Assembly: GCF_009674535.1 (NCBI RefSeq)
Contig: NZ_WKJK01000034.1
Coordinates: 1-36,079, forward strand
Length of the DNA: 36,079 nucleotides
From: Duganella guangzhouensis
GTDB taxonomy: Bacteria > Pseudomonadota > Gammaproteobacteria > Burkholderiales > Burkholderiaceae_D
Direction of reading: 5' to 3'
Position 1 is the first letter of the stretch, and each line of letters begins with the position of its first letter. Shown here in pieces: positions 23,705 to 32,471 of the stretch. A program made the translations under genes and the position numbers. Below the pieces are notes generated by a model, which worked only from the letters and a program-made list of their open reading frames with translations, was not told where the DNA came from and did not search any database.

Positions 23705-25282
23705 ATGACTGCTACGCGCCGCACCGCGCTTAAGACTCTGCTGGCCGGCGCCGCCGTCGCGCCGCGACTGGCCAACGCCGCACCGGCGACCGCCGAACCG
23801 CGCTGGGCGCGCGGTATCGAGGGCCAGCGCAAGGGCGACCTGGGCAACGGCAGCTACCTCAACCCCATCCTCGCCGGCGACCACCCCGATCCCACCATCC
23901 TCAAGGACGGCGACGACTACTACATGACCTTCTCGTCCTTCCTGTCCTACCCCGGCGCCATCATCTGGCACTCGCAGGATCTGGTGAACTGGCGGCCGCT
24001 CACCGCCGCGCTGAGCAAGCCACTGGGCAGCATCTGGGCCATGGACCTGGTCAAGCACAACGGCCGCTATTACCTCTACATCCCGGCCGAAGGCAAGATC
24101 CACGTGATCTGGGCCGACCACATCAGCGGCCCGTGGAGCGCCCCGATCGACCTGAAGATCGAGGGCGCCATCGACCCCGGCCACGCCGTCGGCGAAGACG
24201 GCAAACGCTACCTGTTCGTCAACGGCGTGCGCCGCATCGGCCTCACCGACGACGGCCTGGCCACCATCGGCACGCTGGAAAAAGTCTACGAACCATGGCG
24301 CTACCCGGCCGACTGGGTGGTCGAAATGTTCGCCCCCGAAGGCCCCAAACTGCTCAAGCGCGGCGAATGGTTTTACCTGGTGATGGCGGTCGGCGGCACC
24401 TCCGGCCCGCCCACCAGCCACATGGTGATCGCCGCCCGCTCGCGCTCCATCCACGGCCCGTGGGAAAACCACCCGCACAACCCCATCGTGCGCACCAAAA
24501 GCGCGGATGAAAAATGGTGGTCGCGCGGCCACGCCACACTGGTCGAAGGCCCGGCCGGCGACTGGTGGATGGTCTACCACGGCTACGAAAACGGCTACCG
24601 CACACTGGGCCGCCAATGCCTGCTCGAACCGATCGAATGGACCAAGGACGGCTGGTTCCGCGCCAAGGGCGGCGACCTGTCCGCGCCACTGCCGATGCCG
24701 AAAAAAGGCAAGGCGGTGCAGCACAACTTCGCCAAATCCGACGACTTCCAGACCACGCGCTTTGGCGTGCAGTGGAGCTTCTTCAACCCCGGCCCCAACG
24801 AAATGCAGCGCGTCCAGCACACGCCCGGCGCGCTGGCCATCAAAGGCAAGGGCAGCTCGCCGGTCGACAGCTCGCCGCTGACCTTCATCACCGGCGACCG
24901 CGCCTATGAAGCGGAAATCACCTTGGACATCGGCGCCGACGCCGAAGGCGGCCTGCTACTGCACTACAACGAACGCGCCTACGTCGGCATCGGTTTCACC
25001 CGCAGCCAGATGAAGACCTTCCAGCACTCGCAGGAGCAAAGCTGGATGCGTGAAAAGATGGATGTCAGCACCGTGCGCATCCGCGTACGCAACGACCGCC
25101 ACATCGTCACCTTCCACTACGCGCTGGACGGCGCGAACTGGGTGCAGCACCCGTGGCAGATGGAAGTCTCCGGCCTACACCACAACGTGTTCGGCGGCTT
25201 CGTCAGCCTGCAGCCCGGCGTCTACAGCGCGGGTGCAGGCACGGTGACGCTGCGCGATTTCAAATATCGCGCGCTGGCTTAA
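23705..25282 (+). CDS. Tat-exported family 43-like glycoside hydrolase
   Basis: The protein has 525 residues. It opens with a twin-arginine signal (MTATRRTALKTLLAGAAVAP, cleavage near ANA-A, residue 26), so it is probably exported folded. A five-bladed beta-propeller of the GH43 type follows, with the catalytic triad in place: Asp62 in GDHPDPTILKDG, Asp157 in GAIDPGHAV and Glu212 in FAPEGPKLL. The C-terminal 190 residues form a beta-sandwich, as in GH43 xylosidases/arabinofuranosidases (GLLLHYNERAYVGIGFTR). It likely removes arabinose, xylose or galactose from plant polysaccharide side chains; the exact sugar is open. It stands alone, with no sugar transporter beside it, and overlaps the convergent peptidase gene by four bases. 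Confidence 0.88.
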   Translation: MTATRRTALKTLLAGAAVAPRLANAAPATAEPRWARGIEGQRKGDLGNGSYLNPILAGDHPDPTILKDGDDYYMTFSSFLSYPGAIIWHSQDLVNWRPLTAALSKPLGSIWAMDLVKHNGRYYLYIPAEGKIHVIWADHISGPWSAPIDLKIEGAIDPGHAVGEDGKRYLFVNGVRRIGLTDDGLATIGTLEKVYEPWRYPADWVVEMFAPEGPKLLKRGEWFYLVMAVGGTSGPPTSHMVIAARSRSIHGPWENHPHNPIVRTKSADEKWWSRGHATLVEGPAGDWWMVYHGYENGYRTLGRQCLLEPIEWTKDGWFRAKGGDLSAPLPMPKKGKAVQHNFAKSDDFQTTRFGVQWSFFNPGPNEMQRVQHTPGALAIKGKGSSPVDSSPLTFITGDRAYEAEITLDIGADAEGGLLLHYNERAYVGIGFTRSQMKTFQHSQEQSWMREKMDVSTVRIRVRNDRHIVTFHYALDGANWVQHPWQMEVSGLHHNVFGGFVSLQPGVYSAGAGTVTLRDFKYRALA

Positions 25283-26700
25283 ATCTGCTCGGCGTAGGTT
25301 TTCACCAGCTCGTGCAGGAAGCTGCGGCCTTCCATCAGCGGCTGCACGCCGATGTACTCATTCAAGCCGTGGATATTGCCCAGGTCCGGCGTCAGGAAGA
25401 TGCCGCTGATGCCATAGGTCGGAATCCCGGCCGCGTTGAGGAACTGGCCGTCGGTGGCGCCGGACTGCAGAATCGGCATCACCGGCACGCCAGGCCACAT
25501 CTTCGCGGTCAGCTTCTCGACCGGCTCCATGATGGCCTTGGTCAGCGCTGGCGGCGCCGAATTCTCGCCACGGATTTCCAGCGTCTCCACCTTCACCGCC
25601 GGATCATTGATCGCGTTGACCAGCGCCTGACGCACCGTCTCCTGCGTCACGCCGGGGAAGATGCGGCAGTTGATATTGGCGCGTGCCCGCTGCGGCAGCG
25701 CATTGGTCGCATGGCCCGCATCCAGCATGGTCGCCACGCAGGTGGTGTGCAGCATCGCCGCCCAGCTCGGGCTGGCGTTGGACACCGTGGCCACCGCCTT
25801 GACGTCGGCCGGGTCCTTGGCCACCGTCTGCAGCGCCGCCGCCACTTCCTGGTGGCCGGCCTGCAGCTGAATCTTCGCCATCGCGTTCAGATAACCCTTG
25901 CTGCCATCGGTCAGCTGAATCGGGAACTCATAACCCTGAATCTTCTCCAGCGCGCCGGCCAGATGGTAGATCGCGTTGTCCTTCACCGGACGCGAACTGT
26001 GGCCGCCCGGATTGACCACCTCCAGCCGATAGTTCTGCGCCACCTTCTCGCCCGCCTGCACCGTCATCGAAATCCGCTTGCCGCCCGCATTCAGCTCGCC
26101 GCCCGCGCCCTCGTTGAGCGCATAACCGGCGTCGATCAGATCGCGGCGGTTCTTGCTCAGCCACTCGGCGCCGTTGAACGCGCCTGCGGTCTCCTCGCCG
26201 CAGGTCAGCGCCATCTTCAGCGTGTGGCGCGGCTTGTAGCCTTCCTGCTTGAAGCGGATCAGCGAATCGGCCCAGATGGCCGCCTGCGCTTTATCATCCA
26301 CCACACCGCGCGCGTAAAACTTGCCGTCCTCCTCCACCAGCTTGAACGGATCGCGCACCCAGTCCTCGCGCTTCGCTTCCACCACGTCGATATGCGCCAG
26401 CAGCAGAATCGCCTTGGCCTGCGGATCGCGCCCCGGCAGTACCGCCACCAGCCCGCCCTCTTTCGGATGACCCGGCGCGGTGAAGATATGCAGATCCGAT
26501 TCCGGGAAGCCGGCCGTCTTCAGGCGCGCGGCGATCTTCTCGGCCGCCAGCGTGCAGTCGCCGGACGACAGCGTGGTATTGGTTTCGACCAGCTCTTTGT
26601 AAAGGGCGCGGAACTGCTGCTCCGTCGGATCGGCGGCATATGCACTTTGCAAACATGCCAGCATGGCGGTTACTGCACCCAACACAAAACGAGACTTCAT
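25279..26700 (-). CDS. Exported M20 family metallopeptidase
   Basis: The protein has 473 residues with a signal peptide (MKSRFVLGAVTAMLACLQSA, cleaved near AYA-A, residue 23). The M20 di-zinc site is visible: LLLAHIDVVEAK (His103, Asp105), FYARGVVDDKAQ (bridging Asp near 135) and TCGEETAGAFNG (catalytic Glu169-Glu170). The insert from about residue 210 to 340 is the dimerisation domain. The family removes amino acids from dipeptides or N-acyl amino acids. It begins 17 bases after the ABC exporter gene, so the two share a transcript, but a shared function is not obvious. Confidence 0.9.
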   Translation of the reverse strand: MKSRFVLGAVTAMLACLQSAYAADPTEQQFRALYKELVETNTTLSSGDCTLAAEKIAARLKTAGFPESDLHIFTAPGHPKEGGLVAVLPGRDPQAKAILLLAHIDVVEAKREDWVRDPFKLVEEDGKFYARGVVDDKAQAAIWADSLIRFKQEGYKPRHTLKMALTCGEETAGAFNGAEWLSKNRRDLIDAGYALNEGAGGELNAGGKRISMTVQAGEKVAQNYRLEVVNPGGHSSRPVKDNAIYHLAGALEKIQGYEFPIQLTDGSKGYLNAMAKIQLQAGHQEVAAALQTVAKDPADVKAVATVSNASPSWAAMLHTTCVATMLDAGHATNALPQRARANINCRIFPGVTQETVRQALVNAINDPAVKVETLEIRGENSAPPALTKAIMEPVEKLTAKMWPGVPVMPILQSGATDGQFLNAAGIPTYGISGIFLTPDLGNIHGLNEYIGVQPLMEGRSFLHELVKTYAEQI

Positions 26701-26717
26701 TGGTCGACCCCTTCAAA

Positions 26718-28547
26718 TTAAAGTATGTTCATGGCTTCTTCATCGTCCGCCTTGGCCTGCTGGCGTTCCCACATTTGAGCATACAGACCGCGCGCTGCCA
26801 ATAGCGATTGATGCGTACCCCGCTCAACAATGCGGCCATGATCGAGCACGATGATCTGCTGCGCATCGGCCACCGTCGACAAGCGGTGCGCGATCACCAT
26901 GGTGGTGCGGGTGCGCGAGATCTCCTTCAACTGCGCCTGTATCGCCTGCTCCGCCTTCGAGTCCAGCGCCGATGTCGCCTCGTCGAAAATCAGAATGGCC
27001 GGATTTTTCAACAGCGTGCGCGCGATCGCCACCCGCTGCTTCTCGCCGCCCGACAGCTTCAACCCGCGCTCGCCCACCATGGTCTTGTAGCCATCCGGCA
27101 GAGTGACAATGAAATCGTGGATCGACGCCGCGCGCGCCGCCGCCTCGATCTCCGCGTGCGTGGCGCCCGGCTTGCCGTAAGCGATGTTGTATTCGATGGT
27201 GTCGTTGAACAGCACCGTATCCTGCGGCACGATGCCGATCGCATGGCGCACCGAATCCTGCGTCAGCGCGCGCAGATCCTGGCCGTCGATGCTGATGCCG
27301 CCCGCGTTCACTTCGTAGAAGCGGAACAGCAGGCGCGACAAAGTCGACTTGCCCGATCCACTGTGCCCCACCACCGCCGTCGTCGTGCCCGGCGCGATGG
27401 TGAAGTCGACGTCGAACAAAATCTGCCGCTTCGGATCGTAGCTGAAGTCCACGTGGTTGAAGCGCACCTGCGCGCCATGCGTGACCAGCGGCTTCGCATC
27501 CGGCGCATCGGCAATCTCGCGGTTCTGGTCCAGCAGCGAGAACAGCTTCTCCATGTCGGCCAGGCTTTGCTTGATTTCGCGGTAAATCACACCCAGGAAG
27601 TTGAGCGGAATGTACAACTGGATCATGAAGGAGTTGACCAGCACCAGATCGCCCAACGTCATCTTGCCGTCGATGACGCCAACCGTGGCGCGCCACAAAA
27701 TCAGCGTCACCGCGATCGCGATGATCATCGACTGCCCGGTGTTCAGCAGCGACAGCGAAGTCTGCGAACGCACCGCCGCGCTCTCGTAGCTCTGCAAGCC
27801 TTCATCGTAACGGCGCGCCTCGTACTCCTCGTTGCCGAAGTACTTCACCGTCTCGTAGTTGATCAGCGAGTCGATGGCCTTGGTGTTGGCCTTGGAATCC
27901 ATCTCGTTCATGGTGCGGCGGAAGTGCGTGCGCCAGTTGGTGATCAAGATGGTGAAGATGATGTACGACACCAGCGCCACAAAGGTAATCACCGAGAACC
28001 AGATGTCGTAATGCGTGACCAGATAGCCCAACACCAGCGTGATCTCCACCAGCGTCGGCAGGATGTTAAACAGCGTGTACGAAATCAGCGAACCGACCGC
28101 GCGCATGCCGCGTTCGATATCGCGCGTCATGCCGCCGGTCTGGCGATTCAGGTGGAAGCGCAGCGACAGCGCGTGCAGATGGCGGAACACCTGCAGCGCG
28201 ATGGTGCGCACCGCGCGCTGCGTCACGCGCGCGAACAGGAACTCGCGCAGCTCGGTGAACACGGTGGTCGAGACCCGCAGCACGCCATACGCCACCAGCG
28301 CGCCCAGCGGCAACACCAGCAACGCCTGCGGATGCGACGGCGAGATGGTCAGCGAGTCGATCAGCTTCTTCATCACCACCGGCACGCCGACGTTGGCCAG
28401 CTTGGCGCCGACCAGGCAGCCCAGCGCCAGCAGCACGCGCCATTTGTAGACCCACAAATAGGGCAGCAGGGTTTTCAGGGTGGACAGATCGCTGCGGGAG
28501 GCGGCAGGGCTGGCGGGAGCTGGCTGGGAATCGGAATAACGGCGCAT
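26718..28547 (-). CDS. Atm1-type ABC exporter (fused permease and ATPase)
   Basis: The 609-residue half-transporter would work as a homodimer. Residues up to about 320 carry six membrane helices with FHLNRQTGGMTRDIERGMRA and DSLINYETVKYFGNEEYEARRY, both characteristic of the ABCB7/Atm1/HMT1 branch. The ATPase has GHSGSGKST (Walker A), LSGGEKQRVAIART (signature) and ILIFDEATSALD (Walker B). Bacterial members export glutathione-linked compounds and give metal tolerance. A TTG codon at 28574 is in frame, but the ATG at 28547 (MRRYSDSQ) is closer to the usual start; neither has a strong ribosome site. It is divergent from the thioesterase gene. Confidence 0.92.
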   Translation of the reverse strand: MRRYSDSQPAPASPAASRSDLSTLKTLLPYLWVYKWRVLLALGCLVGAKLANVGVPVVMKKLIDSLTISPSHPQALLVLPLGALVAYGVLRVSTTVFTELREFLFARVTQRAVRTIALQVFRHLHALSLRFHLNRQTGGMTRDIERGMRAVGSLISYTLFNILPTLVEITLVLGYLVTHYDIWFSVITFVALVSYIIFTILITNWRTHFRRTMNEMDSKANTKAIDSLINYETVKYFGNEEYEARRYDEGLQSYESAAVRSQTSLSLLNTGQSMIIAIAVTLILWRATVGVIDGKMTLGDLVLVNSFMIQLYIPLNFLGVIYREIKQSLADMEKLFSLLDQNREIADAPDAKPLVTHGAQVRFNHVDFSYDPKRQILFDVDFTIAPGTTTAVVGHSGSGKSTLSRLLFRFYEVNAGGISIDGQDLRALTQDSVRHAIGIVPQDTVLFNDTIEYNIAYGKPGATHAEIEAAARAASIHDFIVTLPDGYKTMVGERGLKLSGGEKQRVAIARTLLKNPAILIFDEATSALDSKAEQAIQAQLKEISRTRTTMVIAHRLSTVADAQQIIVLDHGRIVERGTHQSLLAARGLYAQMWERQQAKADDEEAMNIL

Positions 28548-28608
28548 GGCGAATAATGATATTTTATGGTTCAATCCCGATCATTGTAGCCCCAGAAGAG
28601 AAATCAAG

Positions 28609-29058
28609 ATGACCACCTCCACCACTTCAGCCCCCATCGCCGTCACCACCGTCAACCGCGGCCTGCCCGCCGGGAAGATGCCGGAGCTGCGCATGATGCC
28701 GTCGCCGTCCGACGCCAACGTCTATGGCGACGTGTTCGGCGGCTGGATCATGGCCCAGGTGGACATCGCCGGCTCGCTGCCGGCCACCCGTCGCGCCAAT
28801 GGCCGCGTGGCCACCATCGCGGTCAACTCCTTCGTGTTCAAGAACCCGGTGTTCGTCGGCGACCTGCTGTCGTTCTATGCTGATATTGTCAAGGTTGGTA
28901 ATACATCCATCACCGTGCAGGTCGAAGTGTATGCGGAACGCAACCGCCTGCAGGCCGACACCGTCAAGGTCACCGAAGCCACGCTGACCTACGTCGCCAC
29001 CGACTCCAACCGCAAGCCGCGCAAAGTGCCGCCGATCGAAACCCTGATTCATCCATAA
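28609..29058 (+). CDS. Acyl-CoA thioesterase (hotdog fold, YciA-like)
   Basis: The 149-residue protein has the hotdog signature MMPSPSDANVYGDVFGGWIM, in which the Asn-Asp region and GGW precede the central helix AQVDIAGSLPATRRA. It also has the strand NSFVFKNPVFVGDLLSFYA. These match the YciA/acyl-CoA hydrolase group, which releases fatty acids from CoA as a housekeeping or membrane-lipid function. The ATG at 28609 is preferred over an earlier in-frame ATG at 28546 that would lie in the promoter region of the divergent exporter. It is the last intact core gene before the accessory region. Confidence 0.9.
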   Translation: MTTSTTSAPIAVTTVNRGLPAGKMPELRMMPSPSDANVYGDVFGGWIMAQVDIAGSLPATRRANGRVATIAVNSFVFKNPVFVGDLLSFYADIVKVGNTSITVQVEVYAERNRLQADTVKVTEATLTYVATDSNRKPRKVPPIETLIHP

Positions 29059-29079
29059 GCACGCGGCCCGCTGCGCAGC

Positions 29080-29697
29080 ATGGACGACCAGCGCCGCATC
29101 TTCCTCGCCCGCACGCTGAGCACACTGGCGGCGCTGGGCAGCGCCAGCAGCAGCCACGCGCAAAGCAGCCGCGCCTACCCGTTCACGCTGGGCGTCGCCT
29201 CCGGTTCGCCACTGCCGGACGCCGTCGTCATCTGGACCCGCATCCTGCACGACCCGCTCAACGCCGCCGCCATGCCGCCCATCGCCTTCAGCGTGCGTTG
29301 GGAGATGGCCGAAGATGAAAACTTCCGCCGCATCGTCGCGCGCGGCACAGCCAGCGCGCCGCCCGAACTGGCGCACAGCGTCCACGTCGACGTGCGCGGC
29401 CTGCAGCCGGACCGCTGGTACTGGTACCGCTTCATGCTGGGCAACGCCGTCAGCCCCACCGGCCGCACCCGCACCGCGCCCGCCACCGACAGCATGCCGG
29501 CCCGGCTCAAGCTGGCCGTGGCCTCCTGCCAGCACTGGGAATTCGGCAGCTACGCCGCGCATCGCCACATTGCCGCCGCCGCGCCCGATCTGGTGGCCTT
29601 CCTCGGCGACTACATCTACGACAACCACGAACTAGTAGGTATGGACATACACCTACGAATTAACCGTGATATGGACGCGCATATACGGTTGATTTGA
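29080..29697 (+). pseudogene. phoD: PhoD-type alkaline phosphatase, 3' part lost
   Basis: The reading frame opens with a twin-arginine signal (RRIFLARTL, residues 5-13). It continues with the PhoD N-terminal domain: YPFTLGVASGSPLPDAVVIW and the fibronectin-like WYWYRFMLGN. It enters the metallophosphatase domain at LKLAVASCQHWEFGSYAAH and reaches FLGDYIYDNHEL. Homology ends here near 29632, and the frame runs 20 more unrelated codons to a stop at 29697. PhoD proteins are normally about 500-550 residues, so two thirds, including most metal ligands, are missing. Base composition changes at the same point. The rest of the gene is not in the window, so the island boundary disrupts it and it cannot be active. 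Confidence 0.9.
29635..29690. repeat. Two adjacent inverted repeats at the left boundary of the island
   Basis: GTAGGT (29635-29640) pairs with ACCTAC (29651-29656), with an inner ATG and CAT. AACCGT (29662-29667) pairs with ACGGTT (29685-29690), with an inner ATATG and CATAT. Both sites share a TATGGAC core. They start within a few bases of the point where phoD homology ends, so they probably mark the end of the inserted element or recombinase sites. Confidence 0.55.
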
Positions 29698-30135
29698 TTA
29701 ATGTGCAAGAGGTTTACCTATTGAAATTAAGCATTGATTCAATTAGGTTACCCTCCCAATGGTGAGGAAAGAGAGATTCGCACTGACGATGGAGAGAGTT
29801 GATTAGAGGCTATCTATGCGAGTCTCGATATGCCAGAGTAGCGCGAATAAGTCTCAAAATAGACACCTAAATTGAACTAAGAGATTTTCTCTACCTGGTG
29901 CCGGAGTGCCGTTGGCATCGATCGACTGCTGTATTTAGCATATTTAGGATGTCAAATCCGCCCCATTTTTTTGTTAGCACGGAAACCATCTGGTTAATGA
30001 TTTTCAGGGAAAAATCTAAGAGTTCGAGCGGTGCGGAAATACATCAGCAATTCAAATCTGGTTGGGATGCGAATCCGATAGAAAAATAGTTAGGAGGGAG
30101 CTACTCCTCTCTTAACGTGTAGTAGTTCCGATTTG
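29691..30135. other. AT-rich gap with no convincing gene
   Basis: This 445-base stretch lies between the phoD break and the IS481 element. Short open frames exist (for example 29898-30089, plus strand) but have no ribosome site, no recognisable motif and poor composition. AGAGATTTTCTCT near 29880 is a small inverted repeat. It may be decayed mobile DNA. Confidence 0.5.
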
Positions 30136-31322
30136 ATCTGACAGTAAGGCCTTGCCAAAGGGTGGGGTTACCCGGTTTGATAGAGGTGCGAATCTTTATT
30201 AAACCAGCGCGAAAGCGCCAAGGAGTAACCCCATGAGCAGTGTTCCTCAAAGCGTCATCAAACACAAGGTCGGTTTGCTAAATTTAGCAACCGAGTTGGG
30301 TAACGTGTCCCGTGCCTGCAAGGTGATGGGTTTTTCGCGAGACACGTTTTACCGCTATCAATCGGCCGTCGAGGCTGGCGGCGTCGATGCCCTGATTGAT
30401 GCCAATCGCAAGAAACCCAACCTGAAAAACCGCGTCGAAGAAGCCACGGAGAGCGCCGTTGTAGCCTTCTGCCTGGAGCAGCCGGCCTTCGGCCAAGTCC
30501 GCGCCTCTAACGAGCTACGCAAGCGTGGCATCTTCATCTCCCCGTCTGGCGTTCGGTCGGTATGGCTGCGCCGTGATCTGGAGTCGTTCAAGAAGCGCCT
30601 GGCGGCGCTGGAGCGCCACGTTGCTGAGACGGGCGATGTTCTGACCGAAGCCCAAGTGATCGCGCTTGAGCGCAAGCAGGACGACGATGCTGCCCATGGC
30701 GAGATCGAGACAGCCCACCCTGGCTACCTCGGTAGCCAGGACACCTTCTACGTCGGCACGATCAAAGGTGTGGGCCGTCTCTACCAGCAGACCTACGTCG
30801 ACACCTACTCGAAGTGGGCTGCCGCAAAACTCTACAACATCAAGACCCCAATCACGGCTGCCGATCTATTGAACGACCGCGTGCTCCCGTTCATGGACGA
30901 GCAAGGCATGGGCGTCATTCGTGTGCTGACTGATCGGGGCACCGAGTTCTGTGGCAAGGCCGAGTCGCATGACTATCAGCTCTATCTGGCTCTGAACGAC
31001 ATTGAGCACACGAAGACCAAAGTCAGGCATCCGCAGACCAACGGCATTTGCGAGCGCTTCCACAAAAACGATTCTGCAGGAGTTCTACCAGGTCGCGTTC
31101 CGCCGCAAGATCTATCGCAGCATCGAAGAGCTGCAAGCCGACCTGGATGATTGGATCGCCTACTACAACAATGAGCGCACGCATCAAGGCAAGATGTGCT
31201 GCGGGCGCACGCCGATGCAAACTCTAGTTGACGGAAAGGAGGCGTGGCGCGATAAAATCACCACTCTGAACAGCTGAATTTGACCTGACAGTCGCAGGCT
31301 TCAAACCGGGTAACTGTCAGAT
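30136..31322 (+). mobile_element. IS481 family insertion sequence, probably inactive
   Basis: The transposase gene is flanked by a perfect 13-base inverted repeat, TTACCCGGTTTGA (30168-30180) and TCAAACCGGGTAA (31301-31313). Outside these lie ATCTGACAG (30136-30144) and its complement CTGTCAGAT (31314-31322). At the left these are 23 bases further out than at the right. TTTGATCTGACAGT at 30132 is also repeated directly as TTTGACCTGACAGT at 31280. I could not find a convincing target duplication, so the outer limits are approximate. Confidence 0.6.
30233..31277 (+). pseudogene. IS481 family transposase, frameshifted
   Basis: The gene starts at an ATG with AGGAG upstream and opens SVIKHKVGLLNLATELGNVS, then ACKVMGFSRDTFYRYQ, an IS481-type helix-turn-helix. 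The DDE core follows: Asp in YVDTYSKWAA, Asp in VLTDRGTEFCG and Glu in HPQTNGICERFHK. At an A5 run (31064-31068) the frame breaks just after the catalytic Glu. The other frame carries the missing end (TILQEFYQVAFRRKIYRSIE, then WIAYYNNERTHQGKMCCGRT) to the stop at 31277. Removing one A restores a normal protein of about 347 residues. The C-terminal lesion makes activity unlikely. Confidence 0.88.
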
Positions 31323-31489
31323 ACTGTCTCGATTTTCAAGGCCCGCACTATTCTTTTAACGGTCAGTGGCCTAGAGGTTACGCCCCTTAGGACTGTCGCG
31401 CTTATCCTCGAATGCACTGATGATGTTGGCGCGAAGTTGGTTGTACTTCTTTCCGGCTATCTCACGTTCCATACCAGCATCGTAAATAG
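31323..31489. other. Non-coding spacer between IS481 and the tetR promoter
   Basis: No gene or clear structure is seen here beyond the promoter at its right end. The first bases continue TACTGTC, matching part of the IS110 leader. Confidence 0.4.
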
Positions 31490-31545
31490 TTGACTATATT
31501 AGGATGATTGTCCTACAATCCGTTCGCACTAGGATGATCATCCTA
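31490..31545 (+). promoter_or_regulatory. Promoter with two 16-bp palindromic operators before tetR
   Basis: TTGACT (31490-31495) and TACAAT (31514-31519) with 18 bases between form a good sigma-70 promoter. A near-perfect palindrome TAGGATGATTGTCCTA (31500-31515) fills the spacer. A perfect one, TAGGATGATCATCCTA (31530-31545), lies just past the expected start point. Their centres are 30 bases apart, close to three helical turns. Binding of a TetR dimer at both would block initiation, so autorepression is the natural reading. Confidence 0.82.
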
Positions 31546-31577
31546 AAATTATTCTTCTATCTCTGCAATACAAGAAC

Positions 31578-32141
31578 ATGACCGAACTGACGCGTGAACG
31601 CATCATCAAAGAGGCAGACCGTCTTTTTTACGAGCGAGGCTACGACAGCACGTCGTTTTCTGACATCGCTGGAACGGTCGGCATATCACGCGGCAACTTC
31701 TATCACTACTTCAAAACCAAAGACGACATTCTTGCAGCAGTCATCGACGAGCGCCTCGCCGTGCGACAACGAATGCTCGACGCTTGGGAGGTGCAGGATG
31801 ACGATCCCGCTGCGCGCATTCGTCGCTTCATCCATATTTTGGTGAAGAACCAGGCAAAGATCATGCAGTACGGTTGCCCGGTAGGGACGCTTTGCATGGA
31901 GCTTGGCAAGCTTGACCATCCTCTGCAAGGCGAGGCCAACAAGGTCATGGATTTATTCCGTAGTTGGCTGCGCCGGCAGTTCGAAGCCTTAGGAAGTGGA
32001 AGGAGCGCCGGGGATTTCGCTATGCACGTGCTGACATTCAGCCAGGGCGTTGCCGTACTTGCCAGCACTTACGGAGATAAGGCATTCATTCAGCGGGAGG
32101 TCGAATTAATGTGCCGATGGGTGGATGAGCTAGCTGCCTGA
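31578..32141 (+). CDS. TetR/AcrR family transcriptional repressor
   Basis: The protein has 187 residues. The N-terminal 50 are a typical TetR DNA-binding domain: RERIIKEADRLFYERGYDST, then SFSDIAGTVGISRGNFYHYF, then KTKDDILAAVIDERL. The remaining helices form the ligand-binding domain, with a Cys at CPVGTLCMELGKL (two Cys in or near the pocket, about residues 100-107). Such Cys could sense electrophiles, as in NemR, but this is speculative. The two palindromes directly upstream are its likely operators. It is followed by the YciI and Tag genes in the same direction (32 and 10 base gaps), so they should be co-regulated. Confidence 0.9.
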   Translation: MTELTRERIIKEADRLFYERGYDSTSFSDIAGTVGISRGNFYHYFKTKDDILAAVIDERLAVRQRMLDAWEVQDDDPAARIRRFIHILVKNQAKIMQYGCPVGTLCMELGKLDHPLQGEANKVMDLFRSWLRRQFEALGSGRSAGDFAMHVLTFSQGVAVLASTYGDKAFIQREVELMCRWVDELAA

Positions 32142-32173
32142 GTGATCAATTTTGAATTCAAAGGAGATTAAAG

Positions 32174-32461
32174 ATGCACATCGTGTTTTTGCAGTTCACC
32201 GAACGTAAAAGCGAGGCTGGAAAATTCATGCAAGGGCATAAAGACTGGATCCAGCGCGGGTTCGATGCAGGCTGTTTTCTCCTCACAGGCAGCCTTCAGC
32301 CGCAAACGGGTGGAGTGATTTTGGCGGATCGGATATCGCGGGAAGAATTGAATCAGCTTATCAAGCAAGATCCATTTGTCGAGCAAGGCATCGTCACCCC
32401 AGAGATCGTTGAGTTGGCGCCGTCTCGCGTCGACACACGCCTCGATTTTTTGTTGAACTAG
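32174..32461 (+). CDS. YciI family protein
   Basis: A 95-residue protein of the YciI (dimeric alpha/beta barrel) family, opening MHIVFLQFTERKSEAGKFMQ. The conserved His and Asp pair is seen in GHKDWIQRGFDAG (His22, Asp24), and LLTGSLQPQTGGVILAD forms the second half. Some YciI relatives act on chlorinated or other small substrates, but most have no known role. It has AGGAG seven bases before its ATG. Its place between a repressor and an alkylation-repair glycosylase suggests handling of a reactive small molecule, by inference only. Confidence 0.88.
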   Translation: MHIVFLQFTERKSEAGKFMQGHKDWIQRGFDAGCFLLTGSLQPQTGGVILADRISREELNQLIKQDPFVEQGIVTPEIVELAPSRVDTRLDFLLN

Positions 32462-32471
32462 GAGCGCGCCC

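Noticed and set aside
29898..30089. A 63-codon frame in the AT-rich gap left of the IS481 element
   Set aside because: It has no ribosome site, no motif, and starts within an unstructured region; random frames of this size are common in AT-rich DNA.
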